In this document: positions 36,173 through 45,976 of the stretch, piece by piece | How the letters are laid out: every line of letters starts with the position of its first letter | Position numbering within the stretch: the stretch's first letter is position 1 | Origin: Gammaproteobacteria bacterium | Lineage (GTDB): Bacteria > Pseudomonadota > Gammaproteobacteria > Burkholderiales > Burkholderiaceae_C | DNA: 51,860 nucleotides | NCBI GenBank assembly: GCA_018820395.1 | Contig: JAHJOG010000053.1 | Span: 1-51,860, forward strand | Direction of reading: 5' to 3' | The notes under the pieces: generated by a model | Database searches by the model: none | What the model saw: the letters and a program-made list of their open reading frames with translations, nothing else | What the model was told of the DNA's origin: nothing | Made by a program: the position numbers and the translations under genes

Positions 36173-36674
36173 ATGATCCGTTTCTATTTCCACCCTCTAC
36201 CTGGGCGACAAGACGGGTCGCTTCGTGGGCACGCCCCAGGACCGGCCGGAGCTCCTGTCGTGGCTGATGTTCATCGCATCGGGAATCGGTCCGTATTCGG
36301 GACAGTCGGTGCACTTCCAGCGGCGCCGCGCCGGAAAAGTTGCCCTACGCGCTCAACCGCTACAAGCGCGAAGCCGAACGCCACTACGCGGTGCTGGACG
36401 AACACCTGGAGGGACGCGACCACATCGTGGGCACCGGCTACTCGATCGTCGACATGTCCGCTTGGGGCTGGCTCGATCGCGCGCCCATCGTTCTGGGCAT
36501 CGAGTCCGATCCACTGGCCGCATCCCGAACCTGAAGCGCTGGTTCGGCGCGGTCGACGCTCGGCCCGCGGTCGCCAAGGCGCGTGCCGTCGGCAAAGGCC
36601 ACGCCTTCAAGGCCGAGATGGACGAAGCGGCGCAACGGGCGATGTTTCCGTCGAACTTTCCGCCACAAAGCTGA
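36173..36674 (+). pseudogene. Decayed glutathione S-transferase gene
   Basis: GST sequence is readable only by joining frames. A start (ATG 36173, MIRFYFHP) jumps directly to YLGDKTGRFVG at 36198 in another frame, so about 55-60 residues of the thioredoxin fold are deleted. The text then runs in one frame to about 36330 (QSVHF), shifts to a second (APEKLPYALNRYKREAERHY), then returns near 36525 (PNLKRWFGAVDARPAVAKA) to the stop. A ribosome site (GGAG) still precedes the start. At least three lesions; no working product is expected. Confidence 0.8.
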
Positions 36675-36771
36675 ACCTGCGCGGCACCGACAGGGTTTCT
36701 GGACGGCGCGACAATAGTGGGTCGGTCTCAACCACCGCCCTCCAATTCAACGAATCGTTCAAAGGATCCTC

Positions 36772-38217
36772 ATGAGCACAGCAAGCTACACCGACACCCG
36801 TCTCCTCATTGCCGGCGAATGGTGCGACGCCGCCAGCGGCAAGACCCTCGACGTGGTGAACCCGTCTACCGGCAAGGTCATCGGCAAGGTTGCCCATGCG
36901 GGGATCGCCGATCTCGATCAGGCGCTGGCCGCTGCGCAGCGCGGGTTCGAGGCCTGGAGGAAGATTCCCGCCAACGAGCGCGCGACCACGATGCGGAAGG
37001 CAGCGGCGCTGGTGCGCGAACGCGCCGACGCGATCGGGCGCCTCTTGACGCAGGAACAGGGCAAGCCTTTCGCCGAAGCCAAGGTCGAAGCCCTGGCTGC
37101 GGCCGACATCATCGAATGGTTCGCCGACGAAGGCCGCCGCGTTTACGGCCGCATCGTGCCCTCGCGCAACCTGTCGGCGCAGCAACTGGTGATGAAGGAG
37201 CCGATCGGTCCGGTGGCGGCGTTCACGCCGTGGAACTTCCCCGTGAACCAGATCGTTCGCAAGCTCGGCGCCGCGCTGGCTTCGGGTTGTTCCTTCCTGG
37301 TGAAGGCGCCGGAAGAAACCCCCGCCTCGCCCGCCGCGCTGCTGCAGGCCTTCGTCGACGCCGGTGTTCCGGCCGGCACGGTCGGCCTGGTGTTCGGCGA
37401 CCCGGCCGAGATTTCGAGCTACCTGATTCCCCACCCGATCATCCGCAAGGTCACGTTCACCGGCTCGACACCCGTGGGCAAGCAGCTCGCCGCATTGGCC
37501 GGACAACACATGAAGCGCGCCACGATGGAACTTGGCGGGCACGCCCCGGTGATCGTCGCGGAAGACGCCGACGTCGCGCTGGCGGTCAAGGCATCGGGTG
37601 GCGCCAAGTTCCGCAACGCGGGCCAGGTGTGCATTTCTCCGACGCGCTTCCTGGTGCACAACAGCATCCGCGAAGAGTTCGTCAAGGCGATGGTCAAGCA
37701 TGCAGAAAGCCTCAAGCTGGGCGACGGCCTGGCCGACGGCACCACGCTCGGCCCGCTGGCCAACCCGCGCCGCATGAGCGCGATGGCCAAGGTGCTGGAA
37801 GACGCGCGCGCCACGGGCGCCAAGGTGGCCACGGGCGGCGAGCGCGTCGGCACCGACGGCAACTTCTTCGCGCCCACCGTGCTGACCGACGTGTCGCTCG
37901 AAGCCGATGTGTTCAACAACGAGCCCTTCGGCCCGGTCGCCGCGATTCGCGGCTTCGACACGCTGGAAGAAGCCATCGCCGAATCGAACCGCCTGCCTTA
38001 CGGCCTGGCCGGCTACGCGTTCACCCAGTCGATCAAGAACGCCCACCTGCTGGCCCAGCAAGTCGAAGTCGGCATGCTGTGGATCAACCAGCCCGCCACG
38101 CCAACCCCCGAGATGCCCTTCGGCGGCGTGAAGGACTCGGGCTACGGCTCGGAAGGCGGTCCCGAGGCCATGGAAGCCTATCTGGTGACGAAGGCCGTGT
38201 CGATCATGGCGCGATAG
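36772..38217 (+). CDS. NAD(P)-dependent aldehyde dehydrogenase (succinate-semialdehyde dehydrogenase-like)
   Basis: A 481-residue aldehyde dehydrogenase. Catalytic Glu is in MELGGHAP and Cys in [11 protein letters not shown]. The nucleotide-binding PWNFPVNQ and GSTPVGKQL are intact. Overall wording, including the N-terminal INPST-like [11 protein letters not shown], is that of the GabD (succinate semialdehyde) branch. Substrate remains an inference. It follows the GST pseudogene by about 100 bases and is convergent with hsdR. Confidence 0.85.
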   Translation: MSTASYTDTRLLIAGEWCDAASGKTLDVVNPSTGKVIGKVAHAGIADLDQALAAAQRGFEAWRKIPANERATTMRKAAALVRERADAIGRLLTQEQGKPFAEAKVEALAAADIIEWFADEGRRVYGRIVPSRNLSAQQLVMKEPIGPVAAFTPWNFPVNQIVRKLGAALASGCSFLVKAPEETPASPAALLQAFVDAGVPAGTVGLVFGDPAEISSYLIPHPIIRKVTFTGSTPVGKQLAALAGQHMKRATMELGGHAPVIVAEDADVALAVKASGGAKFRNAGQVCISPTRFLVHNSIREEFVKAMVKHAESLKLGDGLADGTTLGPLANPRRMSAMAKVLEDARATGAKVATGGERVGTDGNFFAPTVLTDVSLEADVFNNEPFGPVAAIRGFDTLEEAIAESNRLPYGLAGYAFTQSIKNAHLLAQQVEVGMLWINQPATPTPEMPFGGVKDSGYGSEGGPEAMEAYLVTKAVSIMAR

Positions 38218-38230
38218 CGCCGGGGCGGTC

Positions 38231-38250
38231 GGCAGGTCCGAGGACCTGCC
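38231..38250. terminator. Palindrome between convergent genes, candidate bidirectional terminator
   Basis: GGCAGGTCC (38231-38239) and GGACCTGCC (38242-38250) form a perfect nine-base stem with a two-base loop. It lies after the aldehyde dehydrogenase and before the end of hsdR. No T-run follows, so its role is less sure. Confidence 0.45.
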
Positions 38251-38296
38251 CGGCCAGCCCAATGCCAGAACGGATCCTTCCCCTGCCCGACCGAAG

Positions 38297-41242
38297 TCAC
38301 CGCCCACCCAGGTCGAGCTGCACGATGCGGACGACATGAGCGGTCACTGCGGCCGCCTTGGCGAGCCCCAACGGGCGATACAGCAGCTGTAGCAGCCCGT
38401 TGCGTATCGCCGCCTCGATGTCCGGCGCATGAAGGGAATGCTCGGCCGTCGCTGCAGAGACGATTTCGCAGATGGCGAGGGCGTGTTCCGCGTACTGCTC
38501 GCGCTGCGCGGCGCCGAGGCTGGCCGCCACCTCCTCACCGAGGGCCGTCAGAATGGCTGCGTAGAACGCCCTCGCCTGCGCACTCGTGGCCAGCGCGATG
38601 GGCATGTGGGATGCGGCGCGCTCGTTCACCTCGCGTTCCAGCACCTTGAGCTGCGCGTACTGTTTTCTCGACGGTTCGAACATGGCTTCGGTCCGCTCGA
38701 TCGCGCTGGCGAGCTGCTCGGAAAAGGATTTCTGCGCGCCCGGGTCGGCGGCGAGTTCGAGCTCGATCGTCGCGCGAATGCGGCTCTGGATCAGCTCTGC
38801 CTCGCAACGGACCTTGTCTAGCGTCCAGCTGTCATCGGGTGCGTCGTTTTCGCCGAGGCTGTGCACCACGTAGCGCGCCTGCGGCTCGCGCACTTCGGTG
38901 CCGACGACCTGCAGGTCGATCAACGCACGCATCGGCGCGTCGTAGTCGCTGCGACCTCCGGTTCCGGAGGCGTCGCGCGCTGCATATTCACGTCGCTGAA
39001 GCGCGGGAAGGTTCGGGCAGTCGTCGCGCACCGTGTAGAGGCCGTCGAGGTCATCGATGTCATAGCCGCCCTGGGTGCGCTTTTCGAGGTTTTGGTAGGC
39101 GCGGACGGCCGTGTCGAGTTCCTTCAGGATTCCACGGTAGTCCACCAGCAGTCCATGCCGCTTCGCGTCGTGCAGGCGATTCACTCGCAGGGTCGCCTGG
39201 ATGAGGCCATGGCCCTTGAGCGGCTTGTCGATATAGAGCACGGCGTTGCGCGGCTCGTCGAAGCCGGTGAGCAGCCGGTCGACGACGATCAGCAGATCGG
39301 GGTCGTCGTCGCTGCCGAAGGCTTGCAGTGCACGGCGCTCGCGCTCCTGGACAGCGTCTGCGGAGCCGCCCGCGTTCTGCTTCCACCAAGTCCGGACTTC
39401 GCGGGCAGCGCCCTCGCTGACTTCGCTGCCCTCGCGGGTGCCGGGCGCAGAGATCACGACCACGCTGGTCACCAAGCCGGTCCGATCCAGCGCCATCTTG
39501 TAGCGGATGGCGTCGAGCTTGCTGGCCGTCACCACCTGTCCCTTGAGCCCGGGCGACACCTTCTTGATGGTCCGGCTGAAGTGCACGGCGATGTCCCAGG
39601 CGATCAGTTCGACACGGCCTGCGGAGCCGTGGATGCGAGTGCTGCTCGCGTACTTCTTGCTCAGCTGGGATCGCTCGGTGTCGGACAAACCCTCTGCGAT
39701 CGTTTCGAACCATCGATCGACCGCATCGGCGTCGATCGACAGCGCCGGCACGCGCTCTTCGTAAAGGAGCGGCACCACCGCGCCGTCGTCGACGGCACGC
39801 CGCATCGTGTACGCATGCACGATCGGTCCGAACCGGCCGGCGGTTTTCTCCTCCCTGAGCAGCGGCGTGCCGGTGAAGGCGATGTAGGCCGCGCGCGGCA
39901 GCGCTTTTCTCATCTGCGCGTGCATCTCACCGCTCTGGCTGCGGTGGGCTTCGTCGACCAGCACGACGATGTCCGGCGACTCGTTGCGGCATTCGGCCAG
40001 TCGAGCTGCCGTGCCGAACTTCTGCACCAGCGCGAAGGTGATGCGCTCTTTGCCGCGGCCGATGCGCCGCGCCAGGTCGCGCCCGGTCGACGCCCTGCTT
40101 CGCTCGCCTTCTTTCTGCAGGGCGACGGAGGAGCCGAAGGCGCCCCCTGAAGAAAAATTGCGTGCCAACTGCTGTTCGAGATCGTGCCGGTCGGTGATGA
40201 CGAGCATGCGGCATTCGCGCAGCGGGTCGTGCATCATCAAAGCCTTGGTCAGGAACACCATGGTGAAGCTCTTGCCGGACCCTGCCGTGTGCCAGACCAC
40301 ACCACCTTGCCGCGCGCCGGTCGGAAGCGGCTTCGACAGACGTTGCAGCAGGGCACGGACGCCGAAGAACTGTTGATGCCGTGCAATGACCTTGCCGACC
40401 GCGCTGTCGAACAGCACGAATCCCCGCACGAGGTCGAGCAGGCGCTGCGGCGTCAGCAGGCTGGCGAGCAACCGCTCCCGAGCGCCGGGCGCGGCGCAGT
40501 TCGTCGACTTGGCAATGCGCGCGTCGTCGAGTTCTTCCTCGCGGCTCCACTGCGCCCAGAATCCAGGTGGCGTCCCGGTGGTGCCGTAGCGGTTGCCGGA
40601 CTCATCCATCGCGAGCAGCAGATGGGCATAGGCGAAGAGGCTCGGAATCTCGTCGTGGCGCTGGTTGCGAAGCTGCCGGCCGATGGCGTCGACGTCGACC
40701 GGACCGGTCGCGGGGCGCGCGCCGTCCGACAGCGCGACCATCTCGATCACTGCGAGTGGCACGCCGTTGACGAATCCCACAATGGCGGGCGCGCGCTCAT
40801 GCGTGCCGCGGGTGGAAAGCACACGGAAACCGTCGCACACGTCGAAGCGATTGGCCCGGGCGTCGGCCCAATCGATGATCGCGACGGTGGGTCGGTGCTT
40901 GCGCCCGTCGGGCATGAACTCCGTGACGGTGACGCCCAGGGTGAGCTTGGCGTAGAGACGCTCGTTGGCGGTGAGCAGGCCGTCGCCTAGGCCGACGGCC
41001 GAAAGCTCGCGCAGGATCTGGTCGATGGCGCTCGGCGAGAGCGGGTAGAGCTTGCCCTTGTAGTCGAAGCGGCGCGTCTGCAGGACTTCGATGAGGCGTG
41101 GCTTGAGAAGCACATCGCGTGTCGACTCGCGCAAGGCCGTGCAGTCGGGCGGGCGAATGTGCTTCCATCCGAGGCTGTGAAGCGCGCGCAGCACCGCCGC
41201 GATCGGCGCGTCGGATGGCGCAGGGGTGGACGGTGCATTCAT
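38297..41242 (-). CDS. hsdR: Type I restriction-modification motor subunit HsdR with degenerate nuclease site
   Basis: A 981-residue HsdR. Helicase motifs are intact: Walker A in VWHTAGSGKSF, DEAH in LVDEAHRSQSG, AFTGTPL, LLTGFDEP and LIQATLRVNR. The N-terminal nuclease, however, is altered. Where HsdR proteins read P-D-I-V-L-F-V-N-G...I-E-C-K, this one reads PAIVGFVNG (A153) and VIEMV (E167, V169). The following Q-x-x-x-Y motif reads QLRNQ (residues 190-194), so its Tyr is also gone. DNA translocation is therefore predicted, cleavage is not. It lies six bases downstream of hsdM. Confidence 0.88.
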   Translation of the reverse strand: MNAPSTPAPSDAPIAAVLRALHSLGWKHIRPPDCTALRESTRDVLLKPRLIEVLQTRRFDYKGKLYPLSPSAIDQILRELSAVGLGDGLLTANERLYAKLTLGVTVTEFMPDGRKHRPTVAIIDWADARANRFDVCDGFRVLSTRGTHERAPAIVGFVNGVPLAVIEMVALSDGARPATGPVDVDAIGRQLRNQRHDEIPSLFAYAHLLLAMDESGNRYGTTGTPPGFWAQWSREEELDDARIAKSTNCAAPGARERLLASLLTPQRLLDLVRGFVLFDSAVGKVIARHQQFFGVRALLQRLSKPLPTGARQGGVVWHTAGSGKSFTMVFLTKALMMHDPLRECRMLVITDRHDLEQQLARNFSSGGAFGSSVALQKEGERSRASTGRDLARRIGRGKERITFALVQKFGTAARLAECRNESPDIVVLVDEAHRSQSGEMHAQMRKALPRAAYIAFTGTPLLREEKTAGRFGPIVHAYTMRRAVDDGAVVPLLYEERVPALSIDADAVDRWFETIAEGLSDTERSQLSKKYASSTRIHGSAGRVELIAWDIAVHFSRTIKKVSPGLKGQVVTASKLDAIRYKMALDRTGLVTSVVVISAPGTREGSEVSEGAAREVRTWWKQNAGGSADAVQERERRALQAFGSDDDPDLLIVVDRLLTGFDEPRNAVLYIDKPLKGHGLIQATLRVNRLHDAKRHGLLVDYRGILKELDTAVRAYQNLEKRTQGGYDIDDLDGLYTVRDDCPNLPALQRREYAARDASGTGGRSDYDAPMRALIDLQVVGTEVREPQARYVVHSLGENDAPDDSWTLDKVRCEAELIQSRIRATIELELAADPGAQKSFSEQLASAIERTEAMFEPSRKQYAQLKVLEREVNERAASHMPIALATSAQARAFYAAILTALGEEVAASLGAAQREQYAEHALAICEIVSAATAEHSLHAPDIEAAIRNGLLQLLYRPLGLAKAAAVTAHVVRIVQLDLGGR

Positions 41243-41248
41243 GTCGGC

Positions 41249-42802
41249 TCAAGCCGCGGCGGGTGGCTCGATGGAGCCGGTTGCCGCCACATCGACGCCG
41301 AGCGCTTCGAGGTGCATCACCATCGCCTCTTCGGTCTCGGCCCACTCGTGCATGAGCCGCTCTCGTTCGATTCGGAGTTCCGCCATGCCGACGCTTCCTT
41401 CCTGCGCGGCGGGTTCGATGTACCGCGGAATGTTCAGGTTGAACTCGTTGCGCGCGACTTCGGCCAGCGTCGCGAGGTACGCGAACCGCGGCTGGGGCTT
41501 GCGCATTCGATAGGCCTCCAGCACGCGCCGCCGGTCTTCGTCGCGCAGCACGTTGTAGCTCTTGCCTGTCTCGAACTCGCGACTGGCATCGATGAAAAGA
41601 ATGTCGTCATGGCGCTTGTCCTTGCGAAACACGAGGATCGCCGCCGGAATGCCGGTGCCATAGAACAGCTTCTCGGGAAGGCCGATGACGGCGTCGAGCA
41701 GGTTCTCCTCGATCAGCTTGCGACGAATGCTCCCTTCTGCCGCGCCGCGAAACAAAACCCCGTGCGGCACCACCACGGCCATTCGGCCAACGCCCGGGCG
41801 CAAGGTCTCGATCATGTGCAGGACGAATGCGTAGTCGCCCTTGGTGCGTGGCGGCGTGCCCCGGAGAAACCGGCGATGCTTGTCGCTCTTCACGCTGTCG
41901 TATCCCCACTTCTCGAGGCTGAACGGCGGATTGGCCACCACCACGTCGAACTGCCTGAGCGTGGCATCGCTGGCGAGCAGCTTGGGATTGCGGATCGTGT
42001 CGCCCCATTCGATGCGGTGGTTGTCCTCGCCGTGCAGGAACAGGTTCATCTTGGCGAGGGCCCAGGTGCCGCCGATGGCTTCCTGCCCGAAAAGCGCATA
42101 GCGGCGCGAGCCGGTGCGGTTGCGGATCAGGCCGGCGCATTGGACGAGCAGCGAGCCGGAACCACAGGCGGGGTCGCAGATCTCGTCGCCCTCTTGCGGG
42201 TCGACGATCTGCGCCAGGAGGCTGGACACTTCGGGCGGCGTATAGAACTCGCCGGCCTTCTTGCCGCTGGTGGACGCGAAGTGCTTGATGAGAAATTCGT
42301 AGGCGCTGCCGATCACGTCGATGCTGCCGACGCGGCTCGGGCCGAGATCGAGTTCCGGCCGGGCAAAGTCCTCCAGCAGATGGCGCAGCAGCTCGTTCTT
42401 CTGAGGCTCGTCGCCCAGCTTGTTGGCGTTGAAGCTGATGTCCTGGAAGACATCGCGCAGCTTGGACAGATTGGCGTCTTCGAGCGCGTGGAGAGCTCGA
42501 TCGATGCGTTCACCGTTGCCGGGCTCGAAGCGCGCCTTGTACAACGTATAGAAGCTGGCACTCGGCGGCAGTACGAAACGTTCGGTCTTCAGAAGTTCTT
42601 CGATGAGTTCGGTGGCGGCTTCACCGTATTGCTCGCGGTAGCGGTCGAAGTGTTCCTGCCACGCGTCGGTAACGTGCTTGAGGAACAGCATCGTGAGCAC
42701 ATAGTCCTTGTAGATGCTGGGGTCGACCACGCCGCGAAAGCTGTCGCAGGCCATCCAGACCGCGGCGTCGATGTTCGTGCGGTGGAGAGGTGCGGCGCTC
42801 AC
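41249..42802 (-). CDS. hsdM: Type I restriction-modification methyltransferase subunit HsdM
   Basis: A 517-residue adenine-N6 methyltransferase subunit. The AdoMet site is DPACGSGSL (210-218) and the catalytic motif is NPPF (291-294). N-terminal HsdM helices begin with NIDAAVWMACDSFRG. Length and motifs are complete, so methylation should work if a specificity subunit is present. The GTG start overlaps the hsdS stop by four bases. Confidence 0.92.
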   Translation of the reverse strand: MSAAPLHRTNIDAAVWMACDSFRGVVDPSIYKDYVLTMLFLKHVTDAWQEHFDRYREQYGEAATELIEELLKTERFVLPPSASFYTLYKARFEPGNGERIDRALHALEDANLSKLRDVFQDISFNANKLGDEPQKNELLRHLLEDFARPELDLGPSRVGSIDVIGSAYEFLIKHFASTSGKKAGEFYTPPEVSSLLAQIVDPQEGDEICDPACGSGSLLVQCAGLIRNRTGSRRYALFGQEAIGGTWALAKMNLFLHGEDNHRIEWGDTIRNPKLLASDATLRQFDVVVANPPFSLEKWGYDSVKSDKHRRFLRGTPPRTKGDYAFVLHMIETLRPGVGRMAVVVPHGVLFRGAAEGSIRRKLIEENLLDAVIGLPEKLFYGTGIPAAILVFRKDKRHDDILFIDASREFETGKSYNVLRDEDRRRVLEAYRMRKPQPRFAYLATLAEVARNEFNLNIPRYIEPAAQEGSVGMAELRIERERLMHEWAETEEAMVMHLEALGVDVAATGSIEPPAAA

Positions 42803-43425
42803 TGGACGAGCGCCCTGAGATCCGCTGCCGAGCCCGGCGGCGCGTGCAGCGCATCGGCGATCGCTTCGAACTGCCTTTCGCGATTGCGTGCGAGCCTGGC
42901 ATGCAATTGCTCTTCGCGATCGGCGAGCCGTACCAGATCGACGATGCGTTGTTGATCCTCGCGATCCGGAATGCCGATGGGCAGCGACTGGAGCACCGGT
43001 CGACGGACACTGAGCTGGCTGGAGCCTTCAGCGGCTCTCTGGAGTTCGCGCTGGAACGGCCGCTGGTTGATCTGCCAGGCCAGGAATCCAGCCAGCAGTT
43101 CGTAGCCTGGCTTGAGACGCATGTGAAAGAGGTGGGGGCCGCAGACGGCAGGGCCCGGCGGTTCATCGACGGGCGTCGCGTAGAAGCGCGTGCCCCGGGG
43201 AACGAAGATCAGGTCGTCGAGGGCGAGCCATTCGCCCGGTCGGCTGCCAGCCAGGCGCGTACGAAACACGCTGGGCCAGCGGATCCCTTGCCGGGGACTG
43301 AGATCCTTCATTTGAACGGCTCGTACCGGCCCATCGGGGATGTCCCGAATCGACGTCCGGAACGGATGACCCGCGCGGATGGTGACCACGTCTCCCAAGG
43401 CGCATCGTGTTGCATGAATTGGCAT
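42799..43425 (-). CDS. hsdS: Short HsdS-like specificity subunit with one target-recognition domain
   Basis: A 208-residue specificity-type protein. It starts with a TRD (LGDVVTIRAGHPFRTSI, VRAVQMKDL) and ends with one coiled-coil segment (QQRIVDLVRLADREEQLHARL). Standard HsdS proteins have two such TRDs and about 400 residues. A dimer of this half would give a symmetric target, as known for some truncated HsdS. First gene of the hsdSMR unit, divergent from the MBL-fold gene. Confidence 0.82.
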   Translation of the reverse strand: MPIHATRCALGDVVTIRAGHPFRTSIRDIPDGPVRAVQMKDLSPRQGIRWPSVFRTRLAGSRPGEWLALDDLIFVPRGTRFYATPVDEPPGPAVCGPHLFHMRLKPGYELLAGFLAWQINQRPFQRELQRAAEGSSQLSVRRPVLQSLPIGIPDREDQQRIVDLVRLADREEQLHARLARNRERQFEAIADALHAPPGSAADLRALVQ

Positions 43426-43501
43426 GACGCATATGGTACTTGCAGTTCTGAGTGAGCTGCTGCACACTTCGACATCAAAAAAATGTGCATCAGCCAAGTT
43501 G

Positions 43502-44518
43502 ATGCGAAATTTCGGGGAGTGCGGGTTGGGATACGAAGTCGATTTTTTCCCCGTCGTGGCGGGAGGAGCTGCGGTGGCAGTTCGGTGGGGAAGGCCAGGC
43601 AATTACCAAGTGCTCGTGTATGACGGAGGCGATCGCGTGGTCGGTGAACGAATGGTCGATCACATCCGGAGAAACTACGGAACACGGTGCGTCGACTATC
43701 TGGTGAGTTCGCACCCGTGCCCTGTCCATTCCGAAGGTCTGGCGGTGCTGATGACGAATCTGCAGGTCAGGCAACTCTGGATGCATCGCGGCGCACGTGG
43801 ACCCTCCGGGCCGGGGTCGCCCGTGCGGGCGACGGCAGAACTGGAACACTGGGCGCAGCATTGTTCGATTCCGATCCACGAGCCCTTCGCTGGCGCGGTG
43901 ATCGGGCCGTTCACGGTGTTGTCGCCCGACAGGGCGTGGTACGACGGACACTTGGCGCCCGCCTTCGGCACGAAGCGCGGGCTCGTGACGCAAGCGGTCG
44001 ATCGAGCCGCTCGGCTGGTGCGCCTGTCTCTCGGTCTATGGGGTGCTCCATGGAACGTCGAGCCTCTGCCCGTATCGGGACGAACGAGCGCCGAATGCGA
44101 ATCGAGTGCGGTGCTCTACGCTGAATTCGCCGGCCGCGGCGTTCTTCTCACCGGCGGGGCGGGTTGCGGCGCGCTCGACCGCGCCTGCGCCTCGGCGGAG
44201 GCGCTGGGCATCGAACTTCGGCATACCCTCAAGCTGATGCAGATCCCCAACCGGGGAAGGACCGACAACGTCTCGAGCGCATTGCTCGACCGGATGCTCG
44301 GCCCACGTGTTCTTGGCGCCTTGAGCCGTCCCACCAAGTCGGCCTTCGTGTCACTGCCCCAGCAAACGTCGTTGCTCGAATGCCGGCTGGTCGCAGCCGC
44401 CTTGAGGCGCCGCGGGGTCGTGACCTTCGCCACGCAAGGCAAGCATCTTCATCACAGTCACGACATGCCCGAAAGAGACTGGCCGCCGGCACGTGCGATG
44501 CATTCCGACGGCGCCTGA
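43502..44518 (+). CDS. Metallo-beta-lactamase-fold protein (ComEC-like), metal ligands lost
   Basis: A 338-residue protein with the layout of ComEC/Rec2-related metallo-beta-lactamase proteins: VDFFPV start, VLVYDGG, VDYLVSSHP, GPFTVLSP, a TGGAG strand and MQIP near the C-terminal third. The catalytic motifs are altered. Where relatives read H-P-D-x-D-H, this one has H71-P-C-P-V-H76. GDAG is GGAG at 218-221. PHHG is PNRG at 249-252. The frame is intact for over a kilobase. It is therefore a likely pseudoenzyme. The ATG at 43502 was chosen; in-frame ATGs at 43424 and 43433 would overlap the hsdS start region. Divergent from hsdS. Confidence 0.7.
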   Translation: MRNFGECGLGYEVDFFPVVAGGAAVAVRWGRPGNYQVLVYDGGDRVVGERMVDHIRRNYGTRCVDYLVSSHPCPVHSEGLAVLMTNLQVRQLWMHRGARGPSGPGSPVRATAELEHWAQHCSIPIHEPFAGAVIGPFTVLSPDRAWYDGHLAPAFGTKRGLVTQAVDRAARLVRLSLGLWGAPWNVEPLPVSGRTSAECESSAVLYAEFAGRGVLLTGGAGCGALDRACASAEALGIELRHTLKLMQIPNRGRTDNVSSALLDRMLGPRVLGALSRPTKSAFVSLPQQTSLLECRLVAAALRRRGVVTFATQGKHLHHSHDMPERDWPPARAMHSDGA

Positions 44519-44576
44519 TGCCTTTGCCGCCGATTGCCATTAGGCTCGGGACTTTGTCGTCCAGGAGACCTATCGC

Positions 44577-44891
44577 ATGATTCACGTCGTTGCCGTCATT
44601 ACCGCCAAACCCGGCCAACGGGAGCAGATTCTCGACGCCTACCGCGCCAACCGCGCCGCCGTCCTGGCAGAAGCGGGCTGCGTCGAATACACGGCGACCA
44701 CCGATGCTGCGGGCATGCCCGAATCGCGCGGCACCTTCGGCCCCGATACCTTCGTGGTGATCGAAAAGTGGGAAACCCTTGCGGCGCTGCAAGCGCACGC
44801 TGCGGCATCCCACATGGTGGCCTATGGAGCCAAGGTGAAGGACTGGACCGCGTCTCGCGTCATCCACGTCCTTGAACCCATCGCCGCCTGA
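44577..44891 (+). CDS. Antibiotic biosynthesis monooxygenase (ABM)-domain protein, putative quinol monooxygenase
   Basis: A 104-residue ferredoxin-like ABM protein, similar to YgiN. Family pieces are VAVITAKPGQREQILDAY, CVEYTATTD and FVVIEKWE. Such proteins are dimeric and act on quinols or small aromatics without cofactor. CAGGAGA lies upstream of the ATG. It is convergent with gapA, so it is not part of that unit. Confidence 0.8.
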   Translation: MIHVVAVITAKPGQREQILDAYRANRAAVLAEAGCVEYTATTDAAGMPESRGTFGPDTFVVIEKWETLAALQAHAAASHMVAYGAKVKDWTASRVIHVLEPIAA

Positions 44892-44934
44892 TCGGCCGCG
44901 CGCGGCTCGCCCCCCGCTTCCAGCCGCGCAGGGG

Positions 44935-45951
<1,017 letters not shown>

Positions 45952-45976
45952 TTAAAAAGAAACCGGGCCGGCCGCT

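Noticed and set aside
36173..36674. A single short functional GST
   Set aside because: Homology is spread over different frames and the thioredoxin-fold part is mostly missing.
38297..43425. Ordinary working type I restriction system
   Set aside because: The nuclease residues in HsdR are replaced, so a normal cutting role is not supported by the sequence.
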